This document shows positions 9,189 through 17,317 of a DNA stretch of 39,249 bases, piece after piece. Both the position numbers and the translations under genes were made by a program. This stretch comes from Nocardia mexicana NBRC 108244 (GTDB taxonomy: Bacteria > Actinomycetota > Actinomycetes > Mycobacteriales > Mycobacteriaceae): positions 1-39,249 of the forward strand of contig NZ_BDBV01000124.1 of NCBI RefSeq assembly GCF_001613165.1, written 5' to 3'. The notes beneath the pieces are model-generated. The model was not told the DNA's origin, searched no databases, and saw only the letters and a list, made by a program, of their open reading frames with translations. How positions within the stretch are numbered: the stretch's first letter is position 1; every line of letters begins with the position of its first letter.

Positions 9189-10109
9189 TCAGCTGAGCAT
9201 CCGCACCAGGCGGTCGTGGACCGTCCGCCAGCTGTCGGGGCCGAGGTCGTGCTCGTTCAGCAGCTCCAGCATCCGCACCACCTGCAGGGCCCGAACCCGC
9301 TGCACGAGAGCGGGATCGGACGGATCGATCCCCGCGCCGTCCAGGAAGGCGGGGAACGCGGAGGTGAACACCTCGGGCCCGGCGAAGCTCACCGACCACG
9401 CCCACCACGCCACGTCGAACAGCGGATCGGCCAGCCGCACCGATTCGAAGTCCAGCAGGCCGGTGATCGAGGTGCCCTCGACGAGGACGTTCACCGGCGC
9501 GAAATCGCCGTGCGCCAGGACGGCCGGGCGGCCCTCGAACAGGTCGGGCAGATCGATCAGCACCGATTCCAGGGCATCGCCCTGTTCGGCGGACAGCGCG
9601 GGCGCCAGGCATTCGGCCCACGCGTCGGCGCGCGCGGCGAGGTAGCGCGGGCGGGCCCACGCATCGTCGAGATCGAGATCGTCGCAGGACAATTCGGAGA
9701 AATCGGCGAGCATCGCCCCCATCGACCACGCCACGAGCGGAAACCGCGGACCACGCAGCCCGGTTTCCGGGCTGTCGGGCACCGGGACGCCCGGTAGCGC
9801 CTCGAACACGATCCACGGCGGGTCGGCGTCCAGGTCCGACTTGCGGACGCCCGGAATCGTAATTCCCTTGTCCGCGGCCGGTTTCCGCAAGGCGTCCATG
9901 ATGCGCACCCGGCGCTCGCCGTCGGCCCGATGCCGATAACGCTGCAGCACAACGCGGGTGTCGTCGGCGAGGGTCACCATGTCGGTGCTGTTCTGAGTGC
10001 CCCATTCGGCGGGTATCGAAGCGCTGACCTCTTGCCCCACCGTCTGCTCGAGCCAGCCGATATCCGCACGTTCCACTTGCCTGACGTTAGCGGGAGTACC
10101 CGGGCCCAC
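9189..10109 (-). CDS. Phosphotransferase (APH/CHK-fold) family protein
   Basis: A 306-residue protein kinase-fold small-molecule phosphotransferase. The catalytic loop is LAHGDFAPVNVL (Brenner motif HGDxxxxN) and the metal-binding aspartate is in GLLDFESVRLADPLFDVAWW. An N-terminal ATP-binding lobe precedes these. Substrate cannot be told; the family includes aminoglycoside, choline and fructosamine kinases, and most actinobacterial members are uncharacterised. The GTG at 10109 is the first start in frame; an internal start a few codons later is possible. It lies 37 bp downstream of the DUF4245 gene on the same strand. Confidence 0.8.
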   Translation of the reverse strand: MGPGTPANVRQVERADIGWLEQTVGQEVSASIPAEWGTQNSTDMVTLADDTRVVLQRYRHRADGERRVRIMDALRKPAADKGITIPGVRKSDLDADPPWIVFEALPGVPVPDSPETGLRGPRFPLVAWSMGAMLADFSELSCDDLDLDDAWARPRYLAARADAWAECLAPALSAEQGDALESVLIDLPDLFEGRPAVLAHGDFAPVNVLVEGTSITGLLDFESVRLADPLFDVAWWAWSVSFAGPEVFTSAFPAFLDGAGIDPSDPALVQRVRALQVVRMLELLNEHDLGPDSWRTVHDRLVRMLS

Positions 10110-10146
10110 GCCACGAAACGGGGAGCCCGCAGGTCGTGGATCTGCC

Positions 10147-10713
10147 TTACGGGGTGATCGGCCGAGCGGATCCGACCGCGCCCGCCAGCGTCTTGTAGGC
10201 GTCCTGGTTCCCGGCGCCCTTGACGACCGCGCGCACCGGCCCGAAGTCGGTGATCCAGGCGGGTTCGCTGCCCTCGACGTGGTAGACGGTCCAGGTGTGC
10301 TCGCCGATCTGCTGGGTGCCGCTGCGCGAACGGGTGTCCAGCATGTGCTTCGCGAGCGCGTCGGCGGTGGCGTTGGACTGCGACAGCTGCATGTAGGTGC
10401 CCTGCGGTGTGATGAAGCCGACGGTGCTCACCGCTCCCCCGCCCGCACCGGCCACGGTGTCGCGGCTGCCGGAGTTCGGCTTCCAGTCCTCGGGCAGGGC
10501 GGGCTCGCGCACCGGGAACGGCAGCGTGCGCGCATCGTCGCGGAGGGCGGCGTGCGCGTCGAAAACCGGAATCTTCCCCGGTGTCGGGCCGTTCGCCGAG
10601 AAGCTGCACTGGCTGGCGATCGCGGCGATCACCAGGCAGATCAGCACCAGCGGAAGCAACGACCAGAACAGGTCCTTGTAATCGTGCTGACTGCGCGGCT
10701 TCTGGTACGACAC
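10147..10713 (-). CDS. DUF4245 domain membrane-anchored protein (Rv1100-like)
   Basis: A 188-residue conserved mycolata protein divergent from glpX, as Rv1100 is in M. tuberculosis. One membrane segment (about residues 17-37, LFWSLLPLVLICLVIAAIA) is followed by an extracytoplasmic domain containing FSANGPTPGKIPVFDA, RSRSGTQQIGEHTWTVYHV and PAWITDFGPVRAVVKG. No enzymatic motif is visible. The frame is open back to 10953, antisense to glpX; the GTG at 10713 gives the usual short cytosolic N-terminus and lies six bases after a GATACT box, consistent with a leaderless message. Confidence 0.8.
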   Translation of the reverse strand: MSYQKPRSQHDYKDLFWSLLPLVLICLVIAAIASQCSFSANGPTPGKIPVFDAHAALRDDARTLPFPVREPALPEDWKPNSGSRDTVAGAGGGAVSTVGFITPQGTYMQLSQSNATADALAKHMLDTRSRSGTQQIGEHTWTVYHVEGSEPAWITDFGPVRAVVKGAGNQDAYKTLAGAVGSARPITP

Positions 10714-10719
10714 GCCCCA

Positions 10720-10725
10720 AGTATC
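10720..10725 (-). promoter_or_regulatory. Putative -10 box (GATACT), leaderless promoter of the DUF4245 gene
   Basis: On the minus strand GATACT ends six bases before the GTG start, and no Shine-Dalgarno sequence is visible. Sequence-based inference. Confidence 0.4.
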
Positions 10726-10895
10726 CACGCCCGCGGCCGTCCGCCGCCGCACGGGCTCCCGCACTCGAGACGTCGGCCACGCGCCCCGGCGACCGGACCG
10801 GATCATTACGGAAGTGGAACGCCAGTGCCTGATCGAGGCCGCGAACCGTCTGCGACAATTTGCCCAGCAGTAGACAACTCGAGGAGGCACCCCAC

Positions 10896-11939
10896 ATGAC
10901 GGCACCCCAGCCCGCACCGAGCCGCCGTGAGGCCCCGGACCGCAACCTGGCACTGGAATTGGTCCGGGTGACCGAGGCCGGCGCGATGGCGGCGGGCCGC
11001 TGGGTCGGCCGCGGCGACAAGGAGGGCGGCGACGGTGCCGCGGTGGACGCGATGCGCCAGCTCGTGTCCACGGTGTCGATGCGCGGCATCGTCGTGATCG
11101 GCGAGGGCGAGAAGGACGAGGCGCCCATGCTGTACAACGGCGAGGCCGTCGGCGACGGCACCGGCCCCGACGTCGACTTCGCGGTGGACCCGATCGACGG
11201 CACCACGCTGATGTCGAAGGGCTCGCCCGGCGCCATCGCGGTGCTGGCGGTGGCCGAGCGGGGTGCGATGTTCGACCCGTCGGCGGTGTTCTACATGGAC
11301 AAGATCGCCGTCGGCCCGGAGGCCGCCGACGTGATCGACCTGTCCGCGCCCATCGCGGAGAACCTGCGCCGGGTCGCCAAGGCCAAGGGCTCCTCGGTGT
11401 CCGACCTCACGGTGTGCGTCCTGGACCGTCCCCGGCACGCCCGCCACATCCAGGAGGTCCGCGATGCCGGGGCACGCATCCGGCTGATCTCCGACGGCGA
11501 CGTGGCGGGGGCCATCGCCACCGCCCGTCCGGATTCCGGCACCGACGTGCTGATCGGCGTCGGCGGCACCCCGGAGGGCATCATCGCCGCGGCCGCCATG
11601 CGCTGCATGGGCGGCGCGATGCAGGGCAAACTGGCGCCGAAGGACGACGAGGAGCGGCAGAAGGCCGTCGACGCGGGCCACGACCTGGACCGCATCCTGT
11701 CCACCGAGGATCTGGTCTCCGGCGAGAACGTCTTCTTCTGCGCGACCGGCGTCACCGACGGCGATCTGCTGCGCGGCGTGCGCTACTTCGGTGGCGGCGC
11801 GTCCACGCAGTCCATCGTGATGCGCTCGAAGTCCGGCACCGTGCGCATGATCGACGCCTATCACCGGCTCACCAAGCTGCGCGAGTACTCCTCGGTCGAC
11901 TTCCTCGGCGACGAGCACGCGGTTCCGCCGCTGCCCTGA
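10896..11939 (+). CDS. glpX: Class II fructose-1,6-bisphosphatase GlpX
   Basis: Gluconeogenic phosphatase converting fructose-1,6-bisphosphate to fructose-6-phosphate; orthologue of Rv1099c, the main FBPase in mycobacteria. The lithium-sensitive metal-binding motifs are clear: IGEGEKDEAPM and VDFAVDPIDGTTLM (about residues 90-110), followed by GVGGTPEGIIAAAAM. The length is 347 residues, normal for the family. GAGGAGG at 10881-10887 fixes the ATG at 10896; upstream in-frame codons are non-coding. Confidence 0.97.
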   Translation: MTAPQPAPSRREAPDRNLALELVRVTEAGAMAAGRWVGRGDKEGGDGAAVDAMRQLVSTVSMRGIVVIGEGEKDEAPMLYNGEAVGDGTGPDVDFAVDPIDGTTLMSKGSPGAIAVLAVAERGAMFDPSAVFYMDKIAVGPEAADVIDLSAPIAENLRRVAKAKGSSVSDLTVCVLDRPRHARHIQEVRDAGARIRLISDGDVAGAIATARPDSGTDVLIGVGGTPEGIIAAAAMRCMGGAMQGKLAPKDDEERQKAVDAGHDLDRILSTEDLVSGENVFFCATGVTDGDLLRGVRYFGGGASTQSIVMRSKSGTVRMIDAYHRLTKLREYSSVDFLGDEHAVPPLP

Positions 11940-11951
11940 TCCGGGCCCGCG

Positions 11952-13040
11952 ATGCTCGACGGCGAGTGGCTCGCCGCACTGACCCGGACGGCCCGGGAGG
12001 CCGGTGCCGAGGGCGAACCCGAGGTGCTGTCCGACCGGGCCGACGGTCCGGTGGTCCGCGTGGGCGACGTGGTCGCCAAGGCCCACGCCTCCGACACCGA
12101 TGACTCCGCCCTGCGGGCTCGCCTGGGCGTGGCTGCCGATCCACTGCTGCAAGATGTGCTGCTCCCGCCGCTCACGGTCGGCGGCAGGCTCCTACAGCAT
12201 CACGCCGGACGGCCGATCACGGTGTGGCAGTACGGCATTCCCGTCGACCCCGACGATCCGGACGCGGCACCGTGGGAGCACGCCGCGGCGCTGCTCGCCC
12301 GGCTGCACAGATCCGCCCCGCGTGCCGAAAGCGGATCGCCCCGTCTCGACCGTTCGGCCGCTGCGGCACCGAGTGATCCGGGCGCGCGCCGTTTTCCCCA
12401 CCCCAGAGCGGGAGATCCGGGACAACCGTTGCCGAGGGCGACGGGCGAGTCTCGCCTACCGGTGGCCGGTGCCCCGGACCGGGTGCGGCGAGCCATCGCT
12501 CGTCTGCGGGCGGCGACGCACGCCCATCCTGCGGCGGCCGCGGCAGTGCTGCGCGCCCACGACCAACTGCCGGAGCTGGAGAATGTTCCGAAAGCGCTCG
12601 TACACGGCGACTTTCATCTCGGCCAGCTGGTCCGGGCGCCGGGTGGCGCATCCCCGGCACTGCCGCGCGAGTCGGATACCCGGCCGCATGACCTCGCGTC
12701 CGGCACCGACCTTCGCGATCAGCTGATCAACGGTGAGAACCCTTGGCGTCTGATCGACGTCGACGACCTGGGCATCGGGGACCCGGTGTGGGATCTGGCC
12801 CGCCCGGCGGCGTTCTTCGCGGTGGGCATTCTCGAACCCGTTGCGTGGGAACGGTTCCTGGGCGCCTATCGCCGCCGCGGCGGTCCCGCGGTGTCGTCGC
12901 AGAGCAACGAGTGGGCGGCCCTGGACCTCCCCGCGCGGGCGCTGGTGGTCCAGCATGCGGCGCTGGCGGTGGTGAAAGCCGGTGCGGCCCTGGACGATCT
13001 CGACACGGCGCTGATCGATGCCTGCGTGCGCATGTCCTAG
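11952..13040 (+). CDS. Phosphotransferase (APH-fold) family protein with two low-complexity insertions
   Basis: A 362-residue kinase-fold phosphotransferase that starts 12 bp after glpX and is probably cotranscribed. The catalytic loop is ALVHGDFHLGQL and the metal site is RLIDVDDLGIGDPVWDLARP. Compared with the fold, two segments look inserted: residues about 127-180, rich in Ala/Pro/Arg/Ser, between the hinge and the helical lobe, and residues about 232-257, between HGDFHLGQ and the DVDD motif. The second is unusual because that spacing is normally short. Both insertions stay in frame and keep GC-rich third positions, so they are translated rather than frameshift debris. Substrate unknown. 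Confidence 0.78.
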   Translation: MLDGEWLAALTRTAREAGAEGEPEVLSDRADGPVVRVGDVVAKAHASDTDDSALRARLGVAADPLLQDVLLPPLTVGGRLLQHHAGRPITVWQYGIPVDPDDPDAAPWEHAAALLARLHRSAPRAESGSPRLDRSAAAAPSDPGARRFPHPRAGDPGQPLPRATGESRLPVAGAPDRVRRAIARLRAATHAHPAAAAAVLRAHDQLPELENVPKALVHGDFHLGQLVRAPGGASPALPRESDTRPHDLASGTDLRDQLINGENPWRLIDVDDLGIGDPVWDLARPAAFFAVGILEPVAWERFLGAYRRRGGPAVSSQSNEWAALDLPARALVVQHAALAVVKAGAALDDLDTALIDACVRMS

Positions 13041-13109
13041 CTCACGTATTGTGGTTGGCGCATATCGTCCGTCCTGCATACGCGCAGGAGAGCCAGGGAG
13101 TTCAGCCGC

Positions 13110-13370
13110 ATGCACTGTCCTAAATGTCACGGTTCGATGCACACCTACAACCGCAGCGGGGTACAGATCGAACAGTGCTCCAACTGCCGGGGGATCTTCC
13201 TGGACTACGGCGAACTCGAGCATCTGACCCAGTTCGCGTCCGGCTATGCGGCGCCCCCGCCGCCGCCCGCGGCGCCCGCGCCCGGTTGGGGCGCACCGCA
13301 TCACGGCTACGGCCACGGGCACGGCCACTACCGCAAACGCGGTTTCGGCCACATGCTGTTCTCGTCCTGA
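13110..13370 (+). CDS. Zinc-ribbon protein (zf-TFIIB type) with Pro-rich linker and His-rich tail
   Basis: An 86-residue protein. The N-terminal zinc ribbon uses Cys3-x2-Cys6 and Cys23-x2-Cys26 and continues with the typical GIFLDYGELEHLTQ. A Pro/Ala linker follows (about residues 48-62), then a His/Gly-rich tail with eight histidines spaced as HG repeats and a basic end. The ribbon type occurs in many small bacterial proteins of unknown role. The tail could bind metal; that is inference. The start follows an AGGGAG about ten bases upstream. Confidence 0.82.
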   Translation: MHCPKCHGSMHTYNRSGVQIEQCSNCRGIFLDYGELEHLTQFASGYAAPPPPPAAPAPGWGAPHHGYGHGHGHYRKRGFGHMLFSS

Positions 13371-13490
13371 CCGGCGCGAAGAGCACAGCACACCGGCCGC
13401 GCCGAAGACCGGGCGCTATTCCCGCCGATCCGCGCCGCCGGTGTGCGAAAGCCCTCAGGCGTGGCAGCCCACTCCGGCTGCGCGCGGGCT

Positions 13491-13496
13491 TAGGGT
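13491..13496 (+). promoter_or_regulatory. Putative -10 box (TAGGGT), leaderless promoter of fumC
   Basis: TAGGGT ends seven bases before the fumC ATG at 13504. The seven intervening bases contain GGAAG, which is too close to the start codon for a good Shine-Dalgarno. Confidence 0.45.
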
Positions 13497-13503
13497 CGGA
13501 AGT

Positions 13504-14910
13504 ATGAGCGACGACCAGACGCAGTACCGCATCGAACACGACACCATGGGCGAGGTTCGCGTCCCGGTGAACGCGCTGTGGCGCGCGCAGACGCAGCGAG
13601 CGGTGGAGAATTTCCCGATCAGCGGCCGCGGCCTGGAGCGCGCCCAGATCCGCGCGCTCGGCCTGCTGAAGGCCGCCTGCGCGACGGTGAACAAGGATCT
13701 GGGACTGCTGGACGCCGCCAAGGCCGACGCGATCGTCGCCGCCGCCACCGAGATCGCCGACGGCCGCCACGACGACCAGTTCCCGATCGACGTGTTCCAG
13801 ACCGGCTCGGGCACCAGCTCCAACATGAACGCCAACGAGGTCATCGCGAGCCTGGCCGCCGGGAGCGGGACCACGGTGCATCCCAACGACGACGTGAACA
13901 TGTCGCAGTCGTCGAACGACACCTTCCCCACCGCAACCCATCTGGCCGCCACCGAGGCCGTGGTGACCGACCTGATTCCCGCCCTGGAGCATCTGCGGCT
14001 CCGGCTGCTGGACAAGTCGACCGAGTGGCGCACGGTGGTGAAGTCCGGCCGCACCCACCTGATGGACGCCGTCCCGGTGACGCTGGGACAGGAGTTCGGC
14101 GGCTACACCCGGCAGATCGCCTCGGGCATCGAGCGGCTGATCGCCACGCTGCCCCGGCTCGGCGAGCTGCCGATCGGCGGCACCGCGGTCGGCACCGGGC
14201 TCAACGCGCCGGACGGCTTCGGCACGAAGGTCGTTGCGGAACTGCGGAAGTCGACCGGACTCGACGAATTGTCCGAGGCGCGAGACCATTTCGAGGCACA
14301 GGCGGCCCGCGACGGACTGGTCGAGGTGTCGGGCGCGCTGCGCACCGTCGCCATCTCACTGACCAAGATTGCCAACGACATTCGCTGGATGGGTTCGGGC
14401 CCGCTGACCGGCCTGGGCGAAATCCAGCTGCCGGATCTGCAGCCGGGCTCGTCGATCATGCCGGGCAAGGTGAATCCGGTACTGCCCGAAGCGGTCACAC
14501 AGGTGGCCGCGCAGGTAATCGGCAACGACGCCGCTATCGCGTGGGGCGGCGGTAACGGCGCATTCGAATTGAATGTCTACATTCCGGTGATGGCGCGCAA
14601 TGTGCTCGAATCGATCCGCCTGCTGGCCAATGTTTCCCGGCTGTTCGCCGATAAATGCATCGTGGGACTGACCGCCGATGTCGAGCGGCTGCGCCGGCTG
14701 GCCGAATCCTCGCCCTCGATCGTCACGCCGCTGAATTCCGCCATCGGTTACGAAGAGGCGGCCGCGGTGGCGAAGGAGGCGCTGAAGGAGCACAAGACGA
14801 TTCGCCAGGCAGTTATCGATCGGGGACTCATCGGCGACAAGCTCTCCGAGGCGGAACTCGACCGGCGGCTGGACGTGCTGTCGATGGCGAAGGTGGACGA
14901 GGGGAAATAG
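13504..14910 (+). CDS. fumC: Class II fumarate hydratase FumC
   Basis: TCA-cycle enzyme interconverting fumarate and malate; orthologue of Rv1098c. The fumarase/aspartase superfamily signature GSSIMPGKVN is present (about residues 316-325), along with the substrate-binding QTGSGTSSNMNANEV, SQSSNDTFPTA and the catalytic loop SGRTHLMDAVPVTLGQE. The length is 468 residues. The frame is open to 13246 within the upstream gene; 13504 is chosen because it gives the usual N-terminus (YRIEHDTMGEVRVP) and follows a -10-like box. Confidence 0.97.
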   Translation: MSDDQTQYRIEHDTMGEVRVPVNALWRAQTQRAVENFPISGRGLERAQIRALGLLKAACATVNKDLGLLDAAKADAIVAAATEIADGRHDDQFPIDVFQTGSGTSSNMNANEVIASLAAGSGTTVHPNDDVNMSQSSNDTFPTATHLAATEAVVTDLIPALEHLRLRLLDKSTEWRTVVKSGRTHLMDAVPVTLGQEFGGYTRQIASGIERLIATLPRLGELPIGGTAVGTGLNAPDGFGTKVVAELRKSTGLDELSEARDHFEAQAARDGLVEVSGALRTVAISLTKIANDIRWMGSGPLTGLGEIQLPDLQPGSSIMPGKVNPVLPEAVTQVAAQVIGNDAAIAWGGGNGAFELNVYIPVMARNVLESIRLLANVSRLFADKCIVGLTADVERLRRLAESSPSIVTPLNSAIGYEEAAAVAKEALKEHKTIRQAVIDRGLIGDKLSEAELDRRLDVLSMAKVDEGK

Positions 14911-14922
14911 CCGTGGACACTC

Positions 14923-14968
14923 GGATGCGCAGGTAGTGCCGCAGAATTGTGGTGCTACCTGCGCATCC
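14923..14968. terminator. 14-bp perfect inverted repeat, probable bidirectional terminator
   Basis: GGATGCGCAGGTAG (14923-14936) pairs perfectly with CTACCTGCGCATCC (14955-14968) across an 18-nt loop in which four further base pairs, two of them G-U, are possible. It lies 12 bases after the fumC stop and 15 bases after the convergent 26-codon gene, so it can end both transcripts. No U-run follows, which is usual for actinobacterial hairpin terminators. Confidence 0.65.
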
Positions 14969-14982
14969 CGGCCGTTGTGCCT

Positions 14983-15063
14983 TTATACGCCGACCAGATC
15001 CCTGAGGAAGTCGTATACGTCGGCTCCGAAGTCCGCGAGTGCGGTGACGATGTCGAGAAGCAT
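14983..15063 (-). CDS. Small 26-residue acidic amphipathic peptide (unrecognised)
   Basis: Minus-strand reading frame starting ATG at 15063 and ending TAA at 14983. It begins MLLDIVTALADFGADVYD and ends in FLRDLVGV. It is preceded by AAAGGAGAG seven bases upstream, one of the best ribosome binding sites in the window. The peptide has leucine/isoleucine/valine/phenylalanine at helical spacing, five aspartates and only one basic residue, so it would form an anionic amphipathic helix. A 6-bp-arm hairpin (CCGCTC/GAGCGG) lies just upstream of the binding site and a 14-bp inverted repeat just downstream. I recognise no family. Confidence 0.5.
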   Translation of the reverse strand: MLLDIVTALADFGADVYDFLRDLVGV

Positions 15064-15083
15064 CGCTCTCTCCTTTCTTGCAT

Positions 15084-15098
15084 CCGCTCATCGAGCGG
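15084..15098 (-). promoter_or_regulatory. Small hairpin in the leader of the 26-codon gene
   Basis: CCGCTC-ATC-GAGCGG, six-base arms with a three-base loop, lies about seven bases upstream of the ribosome binding site of the small gene. It could modulate translation or mRNA stability; nothing else shows a function. Confidence 0.3.
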
Positions 15099-15201
15099 CT
15101 ACTTGGCTAATCGCAGGCAATGCCCGCCGTGTTTCACCCAATTACGACGGCCCGGCCACAGCGGGTTTTTGCGAAAGCACAAGAATGGACATACGACCAA
15201 T

Positions 15202-16389
15202 TCATTCGACGGTGACGGCCGCCGCCTCGTACTCCTTCAGATCGATATCGTTGGATATCTTGTCCCCCATCTTCGTCATCACCCCGAACATCCGCGACCG
15301 CAAGAACCAATTACGCGCTCGAATACCGAGTGCCGTCTTCGGCGCAAGGAAGGAGCCGGGGGTCGTCTTCCCCGCATCCTTGGCGTAGCGGCGCATGATC
15401 TCGTCGTACCGTGCGAACGCGACCGTGTGGTCGCCCGCCGCGGCCGCCAGCTCCCCGGCGAGCACATAGGCCCCGACCACCGCCAGCCCGGTTCCGAAGC
15501 CGCCCAGCGTATTTCCGTAGGCGGCGTCACCGACCAGCGCGACCCGGCCCCGGGTGTATCCGTCCATCATCTTCACCCGGCTCAGCGAGTCCATATAGAA
15601 GCCGTCCAGCCCCGGCAGTTCGGCGAGCATGCGCGGCACCCGCCCGCCCACACCGGCGAAGGTATCGGCCACGATCCGCTGCTGCGCGGCGATGTCGTCG
15701 CGGGCGTAGCCGAGCTCCGGCGAGGCGAACATGTACATCTGCGGCGCCTTGGATCCGCCGTCGACCGCGACCCGCCCGGGGGTACTGAAGGCATGGGCGA
15801 TACTCCGCTCGCGCTCAACCGTGTGGCCGTTGTTCGCGGTGGCGCCCGCGAGGCAGTAGTAGTACCCCAGGAACTCGACGTAGTCCCGCTCCGGCCCGAA
15901 GGCCAGCCGCCGGACCCGGGAGTGGATGCCGTCCGCACCGAAGACCAGATCGAAGTTTCGCGCGGGCGCCCGTTCGAACTCGACACGGATACCGTCGGCC
16001 GTTTCGGCCAGCGCGGCGATCGAGTCACCGAACAGGTAGTCGCAGGTACCGGACGTCCGCTCGTACAGGATCTCCGCCAGGTCCCCGCGCAGGATCTCCA
16101 CGTCGCCACCGGTGAATTCGCCTGACATACAAGCCAATTCCCTCCCCTCCGCATCGACGTACAGCATGTCGGTGCGACCGGTCTGCCTGCGCTCGACCTC
16201 GGCGAGGATCTCCATGCGCTCCAGGACCGTGCGGTGCGTGCGGCCCTTGAAGTCGACGGCCTGCCCGCCGGGCCGCAGCGCCGGTGCGCGCTCCACCACG
16301 GTGACGTCGAAGCCGTATCGGTCGAGCCAGTAGGCGAGGGACGGGCCCGCGATGCCGGCGCCGGAGACGAGGACGGTGGTGTTGCGCAT
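15202..16389 (-). CDS. FAD-dependent monooxygenase (PHBH/TetX-like)
   Basis: A 395-residue group A flavoprotein monooxygenase. It has the N-terminal Rossmann GxGxxG (VLVSGAGIAGPSLAYWL, residues 7-22), the DG motif in FGADGIHSRVRRLAFG (about 150) and the second FAD/ribityl motif GRVALVGDAAYGNTLGGFGTGLAVVGAYVLAGEL (about 283-316, here in two pieces). This layout is shared by TetX, rifampicin monooxygenases and aromatic hydroxylases; the substrate cannot be told. The ATG at 16389 has AAGGG about nine bases upstream. It is divergent from a TetR gene across 106 bp that hold two repeat operators, so it is very likely the target of that repressor. Confidence 0.88.
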   Translation of the reverse strand: MRNTTVLVSGAGIAGPSLAYWLDRYGFDVTVVERAPALRPGGQAVDFKGRTHRTVLERMEILAEVERRQTGRTDMLYVDAEGRELACMSGEFTGGDVEILRGDLAEILYERTSGTCDYLFGDSIAALAETADGIRVEFERAPARNFDLVFGADGIHSRVRRLAFGPERDYVEFLGYYYCLAGATANNGHTVERERSIAHAFSTPGRVAVDGGSKAPQMYMFASPELGYARDDIAAQQRIVADTFAGVGGRVPRMLAELPGLDGFYMDSLSRVKMMDGYTRGRVALVGDAAYGNTLGGFGTGLAVVGAYVLAGELAAAAGDHTVAFARYDEIMRRYAKDAGKTTPGSFLAPKTALGIRARNWFLRSRMFGVMTKMGDKISNDIDLKEYEAAAVTVE

Positions 16390-16410
16390 GGCCTTGACCC
16401 TTCGTTAATT

Positions 16411-16427
16411 GCGTCTATCGGACGCTG
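16411..16427. promoter_or_regulatory. Putative TetR operator, copy 1
   Basis: GCGTCTATCGGACGCTG; its core is an inverted repeat GCGTC-tatcg-GACGC. It lies in the divergent promoter between the monooxygenase and the TetR gene, exactly 30 bp from a second copy. On the minus strand it overlaps a GATAGA element that could be the monooxygenase -10 box. Confidence 0.55.
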
Positions 16428-16440
16428 TTGTTGATTAATA

Positions 16441-16457
16441 GCGTATGTTGGACGCAG
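16441..16457. promoter_or_regulatory. Putative TetR operator, copy 2
   Basis: GCGTATGTTGGACGCAG, a variant of the first site (shared frame GCGTnTnTnGGACGCnG), centred 30 bp away. The phase of about three helical turns fits two repressor dimers on the same face of DNA. Confidence 0.5.
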
Positions 16458-16495
16458 ATTCTCGTCAAGCGCTTCTTTCGGGGAGGATGTGCACC

Positions 16496-17215
16496 ATGCC
16501 GACACCGACCGCCCTCGAACTGCTGTGGGGCACCCAGCAGCGGCCCAAGCGCGGACCGAAACCCACGCTGACCCTGGACCGGATCGTCACCGAGGCGATC
16601 GCGCTGGCGGATGCCGAGGGGCTGGCGAATCTGTCCATGCAGCGGCTGTCCGAGCAGCTCGGCTGCGCCAAGATGGCGCTGTACCGCTATGTGCCCGGCA
16701 AGGCCGAACTGACCGCGCTGATGCTGGATATCGGGCTGGGCCGACCGCCGAAAATCGAGGCGGCCGAGGCGGATTCGACCCAGGAGCCGTGGCGGGCGCA
16801 GCTTCGGGCCTGGGCGGAGACCATCTTCGAGCGATACCGGGCCCACCCCTGGAGCCTCGAGCTCCTGCCCGGCGTCCGCCCGCTGGGTCCCAACGAGATG
16901 GAATGGATGGAGGCGGCGCTCGCCCCGCTCGCCGGAACGGGGCTGACCGGCGCCGAGCGTCTCGACACCGTCGTCCTGCTCAACGGCCACGCCCGCAGTC
17001 TCGTCCACCAGACCGCCCGCCTGGGCTACGAGAACACCGAGGCGGAGTTGGCCCGTGCGGTCGGTGAGGTCGTGGCCGCGCATGCCGACCGCTATCCGGA
17101 GGTGGTGGCGGCATTCGCGGAGTCGGACCCGACCGGCCCCGACAACGCCCTGGACTACGGCATCGACCGCATCCTCGACGGCGTCGCCGCCCTCATCGCC
17201 ACCCGCGCCCGCTGA
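16496..17215 (+). CDS. TetR family transcriptional regulator, TetR_C-type
   Basis: A 239-residue repressor. The DNA-binding domain occupies about residues 24-75 (TLDRIVTEAIALADAEGLANLSMQRLSEQLGCAKMALYRYVPGKAEL, here quoted in part), with the recognition helix in CAKMALYRYV. The remainder is an all-helical ligand-binding domain ending near residue 239. ATGs at 16445 and 16487 are also in frame, but GGGGAGG at 16480-16486 is correctly placed only for 16496. It is divergent from the FAD monooxygenase and upstream of the epoxide-hydrolase-like gene, so it probably senses a substrate of that pathway. Confidence 0.9.
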   Translation: MPTPTALELLWGTQQRPKRGPKPTLTLDRIVTEAIALADAEGLANLSMQRLSEQLGCAKMALYRYVPGKAELTALMLDIGLGRPPKIEAAEADSTQEPWRAQLRAWAETIFERYRAHPWSLELLPGVRPLGPNEMEWMEAALAPLAGTGLTGAERLDTVVLLNGHARSLVHQTARLGYENTEAELARAVGEVVAAHADRYPEVVAAFAESDPTGPDNALDYGIDRILDGVAALIATRAR

Positions 17216-17305
17216 TCCCCACAGCCCGCGCCCCCGGCGAGTTGGGAACCGACACGAAGTGTGCGAAACCGTGCGGGAACACTCCCGGAGCGACCGCGCG
17301 ACGCT

Positions 17306-17311
17306 TACAGT
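17306..17311 (+). promoter_or_regulatory. Putative -10 box (TACAGT), leaderless promoter
   Basis: TACAGT ends six bases before the ATG at 17318 of the epoxide-hydrolase-like gene. The CGGAGC between them is too close to act as a normal Shine-Dalgarno. Confidence 0.45.
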
Positions 17312-17317
17312 CGGAGC

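Noticed and set aside
14936..15388. 150-codon plus-strand frame after fumC
   Set aside because: It starts inside the terminator-like repeat and runs antisense to the FAD monooxygenase; composition is not protein-like.
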